From JAWBOD01 sp964651405 (GTDB lineage: Archaea; Aenigmatarchaeota; Aenigmatarchaeia; Aenigmatarchaeales; Aenigmatarchaeaceae): a stretch of 8,516 bases of DNA. Position numbers and translations under genes: made by a program. The notes below the pieces were generated by a model. It made no database searches. It saw nothing but the letters and a program-made list of their open reading frames with translations, and was not told where the DNA came from. Shown piece after piece: positions 1 through 5,675 of the stretch (its first letter is position 1; each line of letters opens with the position of its first letter). The stretch covers positions 1 to 8,516 of the forward strand of contig CAZYZB010000035.1 of assembly GCA_964651405.1 (NCBI GenBank). Direction: 5' to 3'.

Positions 1-324
1 GTACTCACGCCATACATGATCACATTTTGTGCATTTGAAGAATCTTGTTGGAGGCTCATCAGCAGCCCTCATTTGCTGCATCCACCAATAGGCCTCTCTA
101 TTCTCGCACTCTGGACATGGGTTATTAGTCCTTGGTAAGACATCAATCTTTGATTTTTTATCTATGACAATTATTTTACTTTTCTTATTGTCAGAAAAAA
201 CGCTCATCTTAAATTTCTTTTCCTTTGCTGTTTTTTTCTTCCCACACTTCCTGCATAATAAAAGAACACTAGCCCCAGATTTTTTAGGAATCATCAAGCC
301 GCCACATTTTTCGCAGAACTCCAT
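1..324 (-). CDS. tfs: Transcription factor S (TFS), archaeal TFIIS-like cleavage factor; 3' end cut by window edge
   Basis: TFS binds stalled RNA polymerase and stimulates cleavage of the backtracked transcript, the archaeal counterpart of TFIIS. I translated 108 codons from the ATG at 324 with no stop in the window. The N-terminal zinc ribbon has C4, C7, C23 and C26. A charged linker follows. The C-terminal ribbon has C70, C73, C98 and C101. The hairpin MRAADEPPT carries the acidic pair D89-E90 that reaches the polymerase active site in this family. The last visible residues, WREY, are where archaeal TFS proteins normally finish, so the stop codon is probably just outside. An AGGTGA Shine-Dalgarno (329-334) lies four bases before the ATG. 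A TATA box at 366-373 implies a leader of about 20 nt, so this gene may have its own promoter even though it follows the signal peptidase gene by 50 bp. Family call is very secure. Confidence 0.95.
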   Translation of the reverse strand, partial: MEFCEKCGGLMIPKKSGASVLLLCRKCGKKKTAKEKKFKMSVFSDNKKSKIIVIDKKSKIDVLPRTNNPCPECENREAYWWMQQMRAADEPPTRFFKCTKCDHVWREY

Positions 325-328
325 TTTT

Positions 329-334
329 TCACCT
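329..334 (-). promoter_or_regulatory. Shine-Dalgarno of tfs
   Basis: AGGTGA on the minus strand matches the archaeal 16S 3' end and lies four bases before the ATG at 324. It stands out because most starts in this window look leaderless. Confidence 0.65.
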
Positions 335-365
335 AAATTTTACTCACATATTTTCTTAGTGAGAA

Positions 366-373
366 TATTTAAA
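366..373 (-). promoter_or_regulatory. TATA box upstream of tfs
   Basis: TTTAAATA on the minus strand, beginning just past the signal peptidase stop codon. A start site about 26 bp downstream (near 343) would give a roughly 20-nt leader containing the Shine-Dalgarno. Sequence-based prediction only. Confidence 0.55.
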
Positions 374-374
374 G

Positions 375-986
375 TTATGCTATACCAGTAACTTTTGTAA
401 ACAGGATTTTTACCCACCCTAAAAGAGGAATTTTGAATATAGCCTTACCATGGATCTTAGTCTTCTGGAAAGAATCTGGGGACGCGTTGTTGTCTCCTTT
501 CGTTAATATAGCATTTCCATCAAAAGCATAGACTCTATGTATTATTGGATACTTTCTATAGTCTGTATTGAATATTGCAATGTCTCCAACCTCGAACTTG
601 TTAGTATTCAAAACAATAATCATGTCTCCGACTTCTAGTCCGTCTGAGAAGGTAAATGATCTAAACTCTTCCTTGGAAATATTTTTAGATTCATACCAAC
701 TCCCGCAAAGTTTCCAATAGTTATCGAAATTAGTTGGGTCGTAGCCGTCTATGTTTTTTCCACATACCTCATCAGATGCCAGAGGCGGACAGAACCAGTT
801 ATTGTAGGTATTATGAGCCATGCTGCATGAAAAAACAGCAACCACAGGTGTTTCAGTATTTAAAATATAGCCTAGAAAAAGGTTAAATGAATACGCTATT
901 ATGAAACCTAGAAAAAGGTAAATAACAGTTCCAAACCAACCTTCTGTATATTTGTTCCATTTCTTTTTCAAATCTTTATATTTCAT
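375..986 (-). CDS. Type I signal peptidase, archaeal/ER (S26B) type
   Basis: This membrane-anchored serine protease removes signal peptides from exported proteins on the outer face of the membrane. The 203-residue product has a charged N-terminus, then one membrane helix at about residues 19-42. The nucleophile motif follows in VFSCSMAH, with S55 as nucleophile. The general base is H150 in IIHRV rather than a bacterial-type lysine. TKGDNN then supplies D165, and D171 matches the second conserved Asp of Sec11. About 95 residues separate Ser and His, far more than in Sec11 (about 40). The extra segment (roughly 58-115) contains C66, C75 and C94, while C54 is next to the nucleophile, so disulfides are possible. 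The start overlaps the stop of the DUF99 gene as ATGA, implying translational coupling. A second hydrophobic stretch near the C-terminus is short and uncertain. Family call is secure; the role of the insertion is unknown. Confidence 0.93.
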   Translation of the reverse strand: MKYKDLKKKWNKYTEGWFGTVIYLFLGFIIAYSFNLFLGYILNTETPVVAVFSCSMAHNTYNNWFCPPLASDEVCGKNIDGYDPTNFDNYWKLCGSWYESKNISKEEFRSFTFSDGLEVGDMIIVLNTNKFEVGDIAIFNTDYRKYPIIHRVYAFDGNAILTKGDNNASPDSFQKTKIHGKAIFKIPLLGWVKILFTKVTGIA

Positions 987-1570
987 GCTCTTCCCACTGA
1001 TTCACCTAGTACGAAGCCATTAGCAATCAAATGAGCTGCTCTTAATGGTTCTGGTATTAAACTCATGGTTGAAGTTATTTTTATAATTTCTTCTGCATCG
1101 TTTTCTTTAATTCCATAACATTGGAAGCATATCCTCTTATTCTTTATGCTTACCCAGTATATAGGACCGGCATTTTTAACTGCTTCCAGCCTTTTTTCTG
1201 CATGAGGCATTGATCTTAAAGACTCTATGAATTTTTCCAAGTTTGGTTTTTTTCGGTTTATAACTATAACCGGCAGATGGGTCTTTTCATAGATTTCCTT
1301 GATGTCTACTGTGTTGAAACCAGCAAATGTTATTCCATCGAGCATAATGACCCTCAAGTCCTTATGCCTTGTTTTTAATATCTTCTCAACTATCTTTTCG
1401 GTTGCATCTTCACCATCTATTTCTACTTCAGTCTTTAACATTCCATCTAAGAATTGACCACCCCTGTATATAGTCCCAATAAGAATGTCCTTTCCTTTTG
1501 ATTTGAACTCGAACGGCCCATCATCCCAAGCAAGAATCCTGATTTCTTTTTTTATTGTCCTAAATTGCAT
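983..1570 (-). CDS. DUF99 family protein (UPF0215, 'endonuclease dU' family)
   Basis: The 195-residue protein matches the archaeal DUF99 family across its length. Visible signatures are DDGPF (D16, D17), IGTIYRGG, IDGEDATEKI (D52, D55), VIMLDGITFAGFNTVD (71-90 region), LPVIVINRKKPNL, and IPEPLRAAHLIANGFVLGES near the end. The family has a fold related to endonuclease V and is annotated as endonuclease dU in some databases. I know of that assignment only from family naming, so cleavage of deoxyuridine-containing DNA should be treated as putative. The conserved acidic residues fit a metal-dependent nuclease. The gene lies 27 bp after rpoL and overlaps the signal peptidase start by four bases. 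A TATA-like TATAAATA (1590-1597) sits just past the rpoL stop, so it may be read both from rpoL and from its own leaderless promoter. Confidence 0.9.
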   Translation of the reverse strand: MQFRTIKKEIRILAWDDGPFEFKSKGKDILIGTIYRGGQFLDGMLKTEVEIDGEDATEKIVEKILKTRHKDLRVIMLDGITFAGFNTVDIKEIYEKTHLPVIVINRKKPNLEKFIESLRSMPHAEKRLEAVKNAGPIYWVSIKNKRICFQCYGIKENDAEEIIKITSTMSLIPEPLRAAHLIANGFVLGESVGRA

Positions 1571-1589
1571 TATAGAACTTTTATTTAGA

Positions 1590-1597
1590 TATTTATA
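1590..1597 (-). promoter_or_regulatory. TATA box upstream of the DUF99 gene
   Basis: TATAAATA on the minus strand, centred about 24 bp before the ATG at 1570. It fits a leaderless or nearly leaderless transcript. It fills the short rpoL-DUF99 gap, so an internal operon promoter is also possible. Confidence 0.45.
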
Positions 1598-1864
1598 TTA
1601 TTTCTCTAGAGCCCTTCTAAACTCTTCCTTGAACTCATCGCATTGTTCTTCTAAAGAAGTTGCTGCCTTGTCTAATAGCTTTGTAGGTTTAGAACCCATT
1701 ATGACTATCTTCGGACTCTCTAAAAAAGGATGCTCCCTGATTGCTGCCGCCTCTCCGCCTTCTTTCCAAATCTGGGTTGCTACCAGCTGCGTCAGCGTTT
1801 CGGTCTCATCCTCAAACTCTATTTTCATCATTTCTTTGTTATCCTCGAGAACTTTAATGTTCAT
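1598..1864 (-). CDS. rpoL: DNA-directed RNA polymerase subunit L (Rpo11)
   Basis: Rpo11 pairs with Rpo3 (subunit D) to form the alpha-like assembly platform of archaeal RNA polymerase. The 88-residue product begins MNIKVLEDNKEMMKIEFEDE and has the family pattern: a first beta segment, a helix with the LTQLVATQIWKEGG stretch, then EHPFLESPKIVI, and a long C-terminal helix ending RRALEK. Its length is normal for the family. The frame also allows a GTG two codons upstream (1870), but the ATG at 1864 fits the family N-terminus and lies 25-26 bp from a TTTAAATA box. It sits between dph2 and the DUF99 gene on the same strand. Identification is secure although this subunit is poorly conserved. Confidence 0.92.
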   Translation of the reverse strand: MNIKVLEDNKEMMKIEFEDETETLTQLVATQIWKEGGEAAAIREHPFLESPKIVIMGSKPTKLLDKAATSLEEQCDEFKEEFRRALEK

Positions 1865-1885
1865 AATCACTATTTCTTTGATAGT

Positions 1886-1893
1886 TATTTAAA
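1886..1893 (-). promoter_or_regulatory. TATA box of rpoL
   Basis: TTTAAATA on the minus strand, centred 25.5 bp before the ATG at 1864, which predicts a leaderless mRNA and supports that start over the GTG at 1870. Confidence 0.6.
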
Positions 1894-1898
1894 GTTTT

Positions 1899-2807
1899 CT
1901 AATAAAATATGTAAGGGTTAGTTTGNNNNNNNNNNNNNNNNNNNNNNNNNNNNNNNNNNNNNNNNNNNNNNNNNNNNNNNNNNNNNNNNNNNNNNNNNNN
2001 NNNNNNNNNNNNNNNNNNNNNNNNNCAGGCAGTATTAATGTAGCAATCTAATTCAAAGCCTTCCAATTTTTCAGGCTTTATTTCATTAAAGACTAGTATG
2101 TAGGCTTTCTTTCCTTTATCCTCTAATTTATTTTTTATATCCTTCGCTAATTTCAAGTTCATTTGACCTGGCTTGACAGAAACTAGTATTCCAAAAGTTT
2201 TTGCATCCTTTGCTAAGGCTATTGCAACATATCTTTGTTTTAAGAATTTTTCCTTTAGTTCTTTTAAATTTTCAAGCTTATTCTTTTCTAGATTTAAGAA
2301 ATAAACTGGCTTTTCAGTTTTTAGTGCTAGTCCTAAAGGATGAAAATTGCCTGATCCAATATACAAAAAAGCATCTACATCCTTCTCAATGTTCTTTGCT
2401 GAAGAGGCGTCACAACCCAAAATTTGACCATCATAGATTCTCCCTTTACCTATTCTTATGATCTTTCCATTCTTTTCTAAAAATTCTTTTACTTCTTTTA
2501 AAGAATCTATAAACTGCAAGGTCGATACCAAACCAACTTTCTTTTCTTTTATTTTTATTTTCTTTAATAAAGGTTTGATATCAAATTTTTCTCTTATTTC
2601 TTTGTATTCAACAGGAATATCAGTCTCTATGAGCTTTGAATGGCCGAAATGGATTATTTTATCACATCCTAAAGCTTTAGCTTCATTAATAGCCAAGTCG
2701 CAAGCGCCGTAGCAGCTCTCACAGTCTATTATCACGTCGCCAGTTTCATCAGCTATCTTTAAGGCTTTTCTCTTTAAGCCATCTGGAATCTGCAGCAGTT
2801 TTGTCAT
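1899..2807 (-). CDS. dph2: Diphthamide biosynthesis enzyme Dph2, interrupted by an assembly gap
   Basis: Dph2 is the [4Fe-4S] enzyme that cuts S-adenosylmethionine to put a 3-amino-3-carboxypropyl group on the target histidine of elongation factor 2, the first step of diphthamide synthesis. Visible are LQIPDGLKRKA near the start, CYGACD (C36 expected as a cluster ligand), HFGHS (53-57), ILGCDAS (C132, second ligand), and YIGSGNFHPLGLAL (149-162). The sequence DCYINTA (254-260) leads to the site of the third ligand. The base pair next to the gap reads TG then N, so a Cys codon is possible exactly there. The 100-N gap (1926-2025) hides most of the C-terminal region. Only a short tail (QTNPYIFY in the kept frame) lies beyond, and that frame is unreliable. 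The N-terminus starts directly at the PDGL region and looks about 20 residues shorter than typical. The gene is the first of the leftward block. Confidence 0.92.
   Translation of the reverse strand: MTKLLQIPDGLKRKALKIADETGDVIIDCESCYGACDLAINEAKALGCDKIIHFGHSKLIETDIPVEYKEIREKFDIKPLLKKIKIKEKKVGLVSTLQFIDSLKEVKEFLEKNGKIIRIGKGRIYDGQILGCDASSAKNIEKDVDAFLYIGSGNFHPLGLALKTEKPVYFLNLEKNKLENLKELKEKFLKQRYVAIALAKDAKTFGILVSVKPGQMNLKLAKDIKNKLEDKGKKAYILVFNEIKPEKLEGFELDCYINTAXXXXXXXXXXXXXXXXXXXXXXXXXXXXXXXXXXQTNPYIFY
1926..2025. other. Assembly gap (100 N) inside dph2
   Basis: Exactly 100 undetermined bases, the usual placeholder for a scaffold join of unknown length. It removes the third-cysteine region and most of the C-terminal part of Dph2. 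A small extra gene inside it cannot be excluded. Confidence 0.95.
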
Positions 2808-2831
2808 AAGGAATCACTATTTTTTAATTCT

Positions 2832-2837
2832 TTTAAA
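2832..2837. promoter_or_regulatory. TTTAAA core in the divergent dph2 / Cys-protein promoter region
   Basis: The palindromic TTTAAA is centred 27.5 bp from the dph2 ATG (2807), a good leaderless fit on the minus strand. It is only about 17 bp from the plus-strand ATG at 2851. That gene more likely uses the T-rich TTTTTTAAT at 2820-2828, about 26 bp upstream. Only 43 bp separate the two start codons, so the two promoters must overlap. Confidence 0.45.
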
Positions 2838-2850
2838 CCTTATTAATAAT

Positions 2851-3090
2851 ATGGGGAAAAAGGCAGTTCTAGTGATATTAGTTATTTCAGCTTTTGTTAT
2901 TTTAACTGCTGTGCCTATTTTCTACTTTTTCTTTAACTTCTCTCCCACAGGCTATTCCTTGCGTTATTCAACTAACGTATGTAAGATTGGTTGTGAGAAC
3001 GCTTTTATAGAATGTAATGAAAAATGCGAAAATGAATCATGCAAGGAAACCTGCGAATTTCAAAGAGGAAAGTGTTTTTTCTATTGCTGA
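2851..3090 (+). CDS. Small membrane-anchored protein with duplicated CX3CX6CX3C module
   Basis: I do not recognise a family. The 79-residue product starts MGKK, then has a hydrophobic helix at about 5-28 and a short NFSPTGYSL linker. The C-terminal domain contains all eight cysteines: C44, C48, C55, C59, C64, C68, C75 and C79. The spacing is a perfect twofold repeat, CX3CX6CX3C, four residues, CX3CX6CX3C, and the last Cys is the last residue. The remaining residues are mostly charged and helix-friendly (EKCENESCKETCEF). A lysine-rich start before the helix predicts the Cys domain outside the cell, where paired CX3C motifs could be bridged as in helical hairpin folds. Metal binding is an alternative. 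The gene is divergent from dph2 and ends directly against the rhomboid gene with no spacer. It could be a rhomboid substrate, but only position suggests that. Confidence 0.8.
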   Translation: MGKKAVLVILVISAFVILTAVPIFYFFFNFSPTGYSLRYSTNVCKIGCENAFIECNEKCENESCKETCEFQRGKCFFYC

Positions 3091-3720
3091 TTATTTGAAA
3101 AATTTTGAAAGAACTGTGATGTAATTGAAAATCTCCAAGTACTTGAAAATCATCCATATGAACGGTGTTATTACTAATAGCAATAGCAAGAATAAAAGAA
3201 TTATAAAGCCTTTTTTGCTCCCTTCTTCTTTAAAGCCAAAGACCATTCCAGCTGCCAGACCTGCTATGTGTGATATGTAAGCTATGTTTGACTCTTCTAG
3301 GTTTACAGAAACTAAAAGTAAGGATGCTATGTTATAAAGAGTGTACAGAACAGCAACNNNNNNNNNNNNNNNNNNNNNNNNNNNNNNNNNNNNNNNNNNN
3401 NNNNNNNNNNNNNNNNNNNNNNNNNNNNNNNNNNNNNNNNNNNNNNNNNNNNNNNNNAAGAATAATGCAAGTATGTTTAGCACCAAATGCTCAGGATCTG
3501 CATGAAGGAAAATAGATGTTATAAAAACCCAAATTTTTTTATCTATCAGGTTCTGGAAAGAAAACCCATAATTATTAAACAAATCTACTAAACTATCCTT
3601 AAAATTTTCATCGCCAAAACTTCCGTGCTGAAGGCCATAAATAATCTCAAAGACAAAAACTAGTATACATATCACAGTTATGGCATGGGTTAAACTTGGC
3701 TTTTTGTAAAGCTTTGTCAT
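3091..3720 (-). CDS. Rhomboid family intramembrane serine protease, interrupted by an assembly gap
   Basis: Rhomboids cut transmembrane substrates within the membrane using a Ser-His dyad. The N-terminal part has a first membrane helix (about 12-31), then IWVFITSIFLHADPEHLVLN with H73, H78 and N82, the conserved L1-loop/second-helix signature. After the gap come VAVLYTLYNIASLLL and ISHIAGLAAGMVFG, which carries the catalytic His and the GxxxG-like packing motif of the sixth helix. A lysine-rich turn and one further long hydrophobic helix follow. The GxSG serine motif must lie in the 100 missing bases. The distance normally expected from the HxxHxxxN region to the residues after the gap suggests the real gap is longer than 100 bp. 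The reading frame across it is therefore not proof of an intact gene. The start is 32 bp after the Hsp20-like gene, with TTAAATA at 3741-3747 about 24 bp from the ATG. Confidence 0.9.
   Translation of the reverse strand: MTKLYKKPSLTHAITVICILVFVFEIIYGLQHGSFGDENFKDSLVDLFNNYGFSFQNLIDKKIWVFITSIFLHADPEHLVLNILALFXXXXXXXXXXXXXXXXXXXXXXXXXXXXXXXXXXVAVLYTLYNIASLLLVSVNLEESNIAYISHIAGLAAGMVFGFKEEGSKKGFIILLFLLLLLVITPFIWMIFKYLEIFNYITVLSKFFK
3358..3457. other. Assembly gap (100 N) inside the rhomboid gene
   Basis: A second run of exactly 100 N. It covers the region expected to encode the middle membrane helices and the GxSG nucleophile motif, so catalytic competence cannot be judged. Confidence 0.95.
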
Positions 3721-3752
3721 ATTGATTATTTAAAGAAGCATATTTAATTCTT

Positions 3753-4355
3753 TTACCTTTCAATCTCTATTTTTAGGACATTGCTCTTAAATTCTTTGTT
3801 TGCAATTTCAGAATTCGAAGGAATAGGGATTAACTTGAAATAAGTCTTATCTTTTGCAAATGCCTTAATCTCTAAGCTTTGCTCTAGTTTTTTGACTTCG
3901 ATGTCATTAAAACTTTTTACTTCTGGTAGTTTTATTTGAATTATTTGTTTGTTTCCGCTGGTCTTTATGTCTGTTTCAGGTTCTGTTATTTTTGAAATCC
4001 TCCTTGAAGGCTTTTCTTCTATGGGCTTAACTCCTAAATTTCTTTTTATTTCAGGTTCCAAGTTCTTTAATCCTTTAGATGTTCTTACTTGGATTTTAGG
4101 TTTCCCATCTCCAGAAGTTATTATAATGCTTACGCCATTACTTCCTCTAGGCATTTTCATATCTAAATTGGGAATTTTGAAGAAATCAGAACCAAACATC
4201 TTATCTATTCTTTTAAACTCGTCTTCAACGTCCTCAAAAACGCTTTCAAATGGGTTTATCCCAGACGTTGTTGTCTCTTCTCCACAAAATGGGCAGAATT
4301 CCCACTCATCTTTCATCTTTTCTCCACAATTTTTGCATTTCTTGCTTTCAAACAT
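3753..4355 (-). CDS. Zinc ribbon - Hsp20/alpha-crystallin-like fusion protein
   Basis: The 200-residue protein has three parts. Residues 1-27 form a zinc ribbon with C7, C10, C21 and C24. The middle (about 30-130) is acidic then basic and contains NGVSIIITSGDGKPKIQV (74-91), a beta-rich stretch. The C-terminus (about 136-200) resembles an alpha-crystallin or ArsA/Hsp20-type domain. It runs IIQIKLPEVKSFNDIEVKKL, LEIKAFA, YFKLIPIP, and a final strand FKSNVLKIEIER, following the usual order of 'LPGV', 'I', 'L-I', 'lP' and 'GVL' blocks. Small heat-shock proteins hold unfolding proteins. Here the normal long tail after the last strand is absent, so large-oligomer chaperone activity is uncertain. 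The gene lies between the presenilin homologue and the rhomboid with 32-bp gaps on both sides, suggesting co-transcription. It is probably cytoplasmic, as no signal peptide is seen. The domain call is moderately secure and the function is inferred. Confidence 0.75.
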   Translation of the reverse strand: MFESKKCKNCGEKMKDEWEFCPFCGEETTTSGINPFESVFEDVEDEFKRIDKMFGSDFFKIPNLDMKMPRGSNGVSIIITSGDGKPKIQVRTSKGLKNLEPEIKRNLGVKPIEEKPSRRISKITEPETDIKTSGNKQIIQIKLPEVKSFNDIEVKKLEQSLEIKAFAKDKTYFKLIPIPSNSEIANKEFKSNVLKIEIER

Positions 4356-4387
4356 AATAAATTATAAAAATTTAACCTTTTTTAAAT

Positions 4388-5254
4388 CTATGCTATTAAC
4401 AAAGAAATTAAAAATCCAGCAAATGTTCCAAATGTTATAAAAGGTAATGCTGGCAAAGGCTGTGGTTTTTTACTCATGAAATAAATTAACAATAAAAGCG
4501 CTATAGTTGAGCCTATTATAGCTGATATAGAATTTATTATGCTGAACTTGTTCAGAACAGAAACTGAAAACATCAATGGAATAACCATGTCGCCTACGCC
4601 TAACTGAAAGATATGGAACTTTTTCTTAGCTTTTTTAACTCCAACATAAGTTAATTCCTTGAATTTATGAGGCGCGGCCACTGTAAATGCTGTAGGTCTT
4701 TCTGTCAACGCCTTAGCCATGTGTATCATATGTTTTGTAATGAAAACTGAGATGAAGTCATAGCATGAGAGAATTAATATGAAAACTATAGAAGGTAAAA
4801 CTCCTAGGGATGCTCCAAGAAGAGCTCCAACGCCTGCTCCGGAGATTATTGCTGCAACGTCTTGGCTTAGGATGGTTGGCCTAAAAATTTTCCATGCTGT
4901 CAAAACTAAAGCTAAAAAGAAACCTAAAGACAGATACCAAACATCCATAGGTACCAAGAGGTCAAAAACGAACCACGACGATGTGAAAATGACAAGTGCC
5001 TCTAAAATTCTTATGATTGATTTTCTTATTTTAATGATAATCAAAATTACTGCAGTTGAGACCATAATGTAGCCGAACAAATAAAGTGAAGAATCTATGC
5101 TCTCTGGGCTTACTCCAGGAATTATCTCAGGCCTGCCAGGCAATTCTCCGATTTTTATAGCATAATTTATGTAATTTATGTACTCATTTCCTACGTAAAG
5201 TCCTAAGAATTGCGTTATTAGGAAGAACGCAATTAAAATAAACGCTGTTTTCAT
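4388..5254 (-). CDS. Presenilin / signal peptide peptidase family intramembrane aspartyl protease (A22)
   Basis: The 288-residue multi-spanning protein carries all three signatures of the family. They are CYDF with the first catalytic Asp (D166), LGVGD with the GxGD Asp (D222), and the PAL motif in PLPALPF (268-270). About nine hydrophobic segments can be seen, the expected number. They start at the N-terminal helix and end at GTFAGFLISLLIA. Such enzymes cut helices inside the bilayer, for example spent signal peptides, and archaeal homologues are known. A basic loop (KKAKKK) sits just before the GxGD helix. A GTG three codons upstream (5263) is in frame, but the ATG at 5254 gives a normal MKTAFILIAFF start. 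It leads a tight same-strand series with the Hsp20-like and rhomboid genes. Family call is secure; substrates are unknown. Confidence 0.93.
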   Translation of the reverse strand: MKTAFILIAFFLITQFLGLYVGNEYINYINYAIKIGELPGRPEIIPGVSPESIDSSLYLFGYIMVSTAVILIIIKIRKSIIRILEALVIFTSSWFVFDLLVPMDVWYLSLGFFLALVLTAWKIFRPTILSQDVAAIISGAGVGALLGASLGVLPSIVFILILSCYDFISVFITKHMIHMAKALTERPTAFTVAAPHKFKELTYVGVKKAKKKFHIFQLGVGDMVIPLMFSVSVLNKFSIINSISAIIGSTIALLLLIYFMSKKPQPLPALPFITFGTFAGFLISLLIA

Positions 5255-5306
5255 TAAAACCACTTGAATAAATAAGTCTATCGTTTTCTTTGTTTATAAG
5301 TTTATT

Positions 5307-5570
5307 CTATGCATGTTCTAAAATAACAGGATCTCCTGAAGGTTTTTGTTTTATGTCGCAACATTCAATTCCGCAGTTCTCACAAAAATATTGAGAGACG
5401 TTAGACCTTCCATTATTAGATGGTAAGTATTTGCATCTATTCGCTCTTATGTATTCATAGTTTCCTAGGACGGTGGAAACTGACATGCCTTGACGAAAAG
5501 ATTCTTGTCTTAAAGAAAGCCTGTAATTTTTTCTTAATTCTTTTAATTGTTCTTTAGTTGGACTTATCAA
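5307..5570 (-). CDS. Unrecognised 87-residue cysteine-containing protein, TTG start
   Basis: I do not recognise this protein. The first half is basic and probably helical (KEQLKELRKNYRLSLRQESF). The second half has C46 and a cluster C63, C66, C70, C71 in YFCENCGIECCDIK, which could bind zinc, followed by GDPVILEHA at the C-terminus. The CxxCG element with a final EH faintly recalls HNH-type nucleases, but the fold is far too short and the core His-Asn pattern is missing, so I do not make that call. No ATG is available before residue 29. An in-frame TGA lies three codons upstream, so TTG at 5570 is the most likely start. It is preceded by GAAGGG and by a TATA-like TTTATACT (5596-5603) about 30 bp away. 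It lies 52 bp before the presenilin-family start on the same strand. Confidence 0.6.
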   Translation of the reverse strand: MISPTKEQLKELRKNYRLSLRQESFRQGMSVSTVLGNYEYIRANRCKYLPSNNGRSNVSQYFCENCGIECCDIKQKPSGDPVILEHA

Positions 5571-5648
5571 AGCCCTTCAATATATAATATGATTAAGTAT
5601 AAATGCTTTACAATTTTTTTAATATAATTATTTGAGAACCAAAAAACC

Positions 5649-5656
5649 TTTAAATA
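5649..5656 (+). promoter_or_regulatory. Strong TATA box preceding the hairpin element
   Basis: TTTAAATA, preceded by AAAAAACC as a BRE-like purine-rich element. A start site about 26 bp from its centre falls near 5678, at the 5' arm of the first hairpin. This is the fullest promoter in the window, yet no start codon follows at the leaderless distance. Confidence 0.6.
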
Positions 5657-5675
5657 AGCTTTTTAATACTCTTGT

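Noticed and set aside
340..362. CTCAC...GTGAG inverted repeat in the tfs leader as an operator
   Set aside because: Only a 5-bp arm with an 11-base spacer; no second copy elsewhere in the window.
164..391. Plus-strand 75-codon frame opposite tfs
   Set aside because: Phe/Leu-rich shadow of the lysine-rich linker of tfs; the minus-strand zinc-ribbon protein explains the region.
5307..5393. HNH nuclease remnant in the 87-residue protein (CENCG ... ILEH)
   Set aside because: Only a CxxC and one EH are present; the central His/Asp and Asn-containing helix are missing, and spacing does not match.
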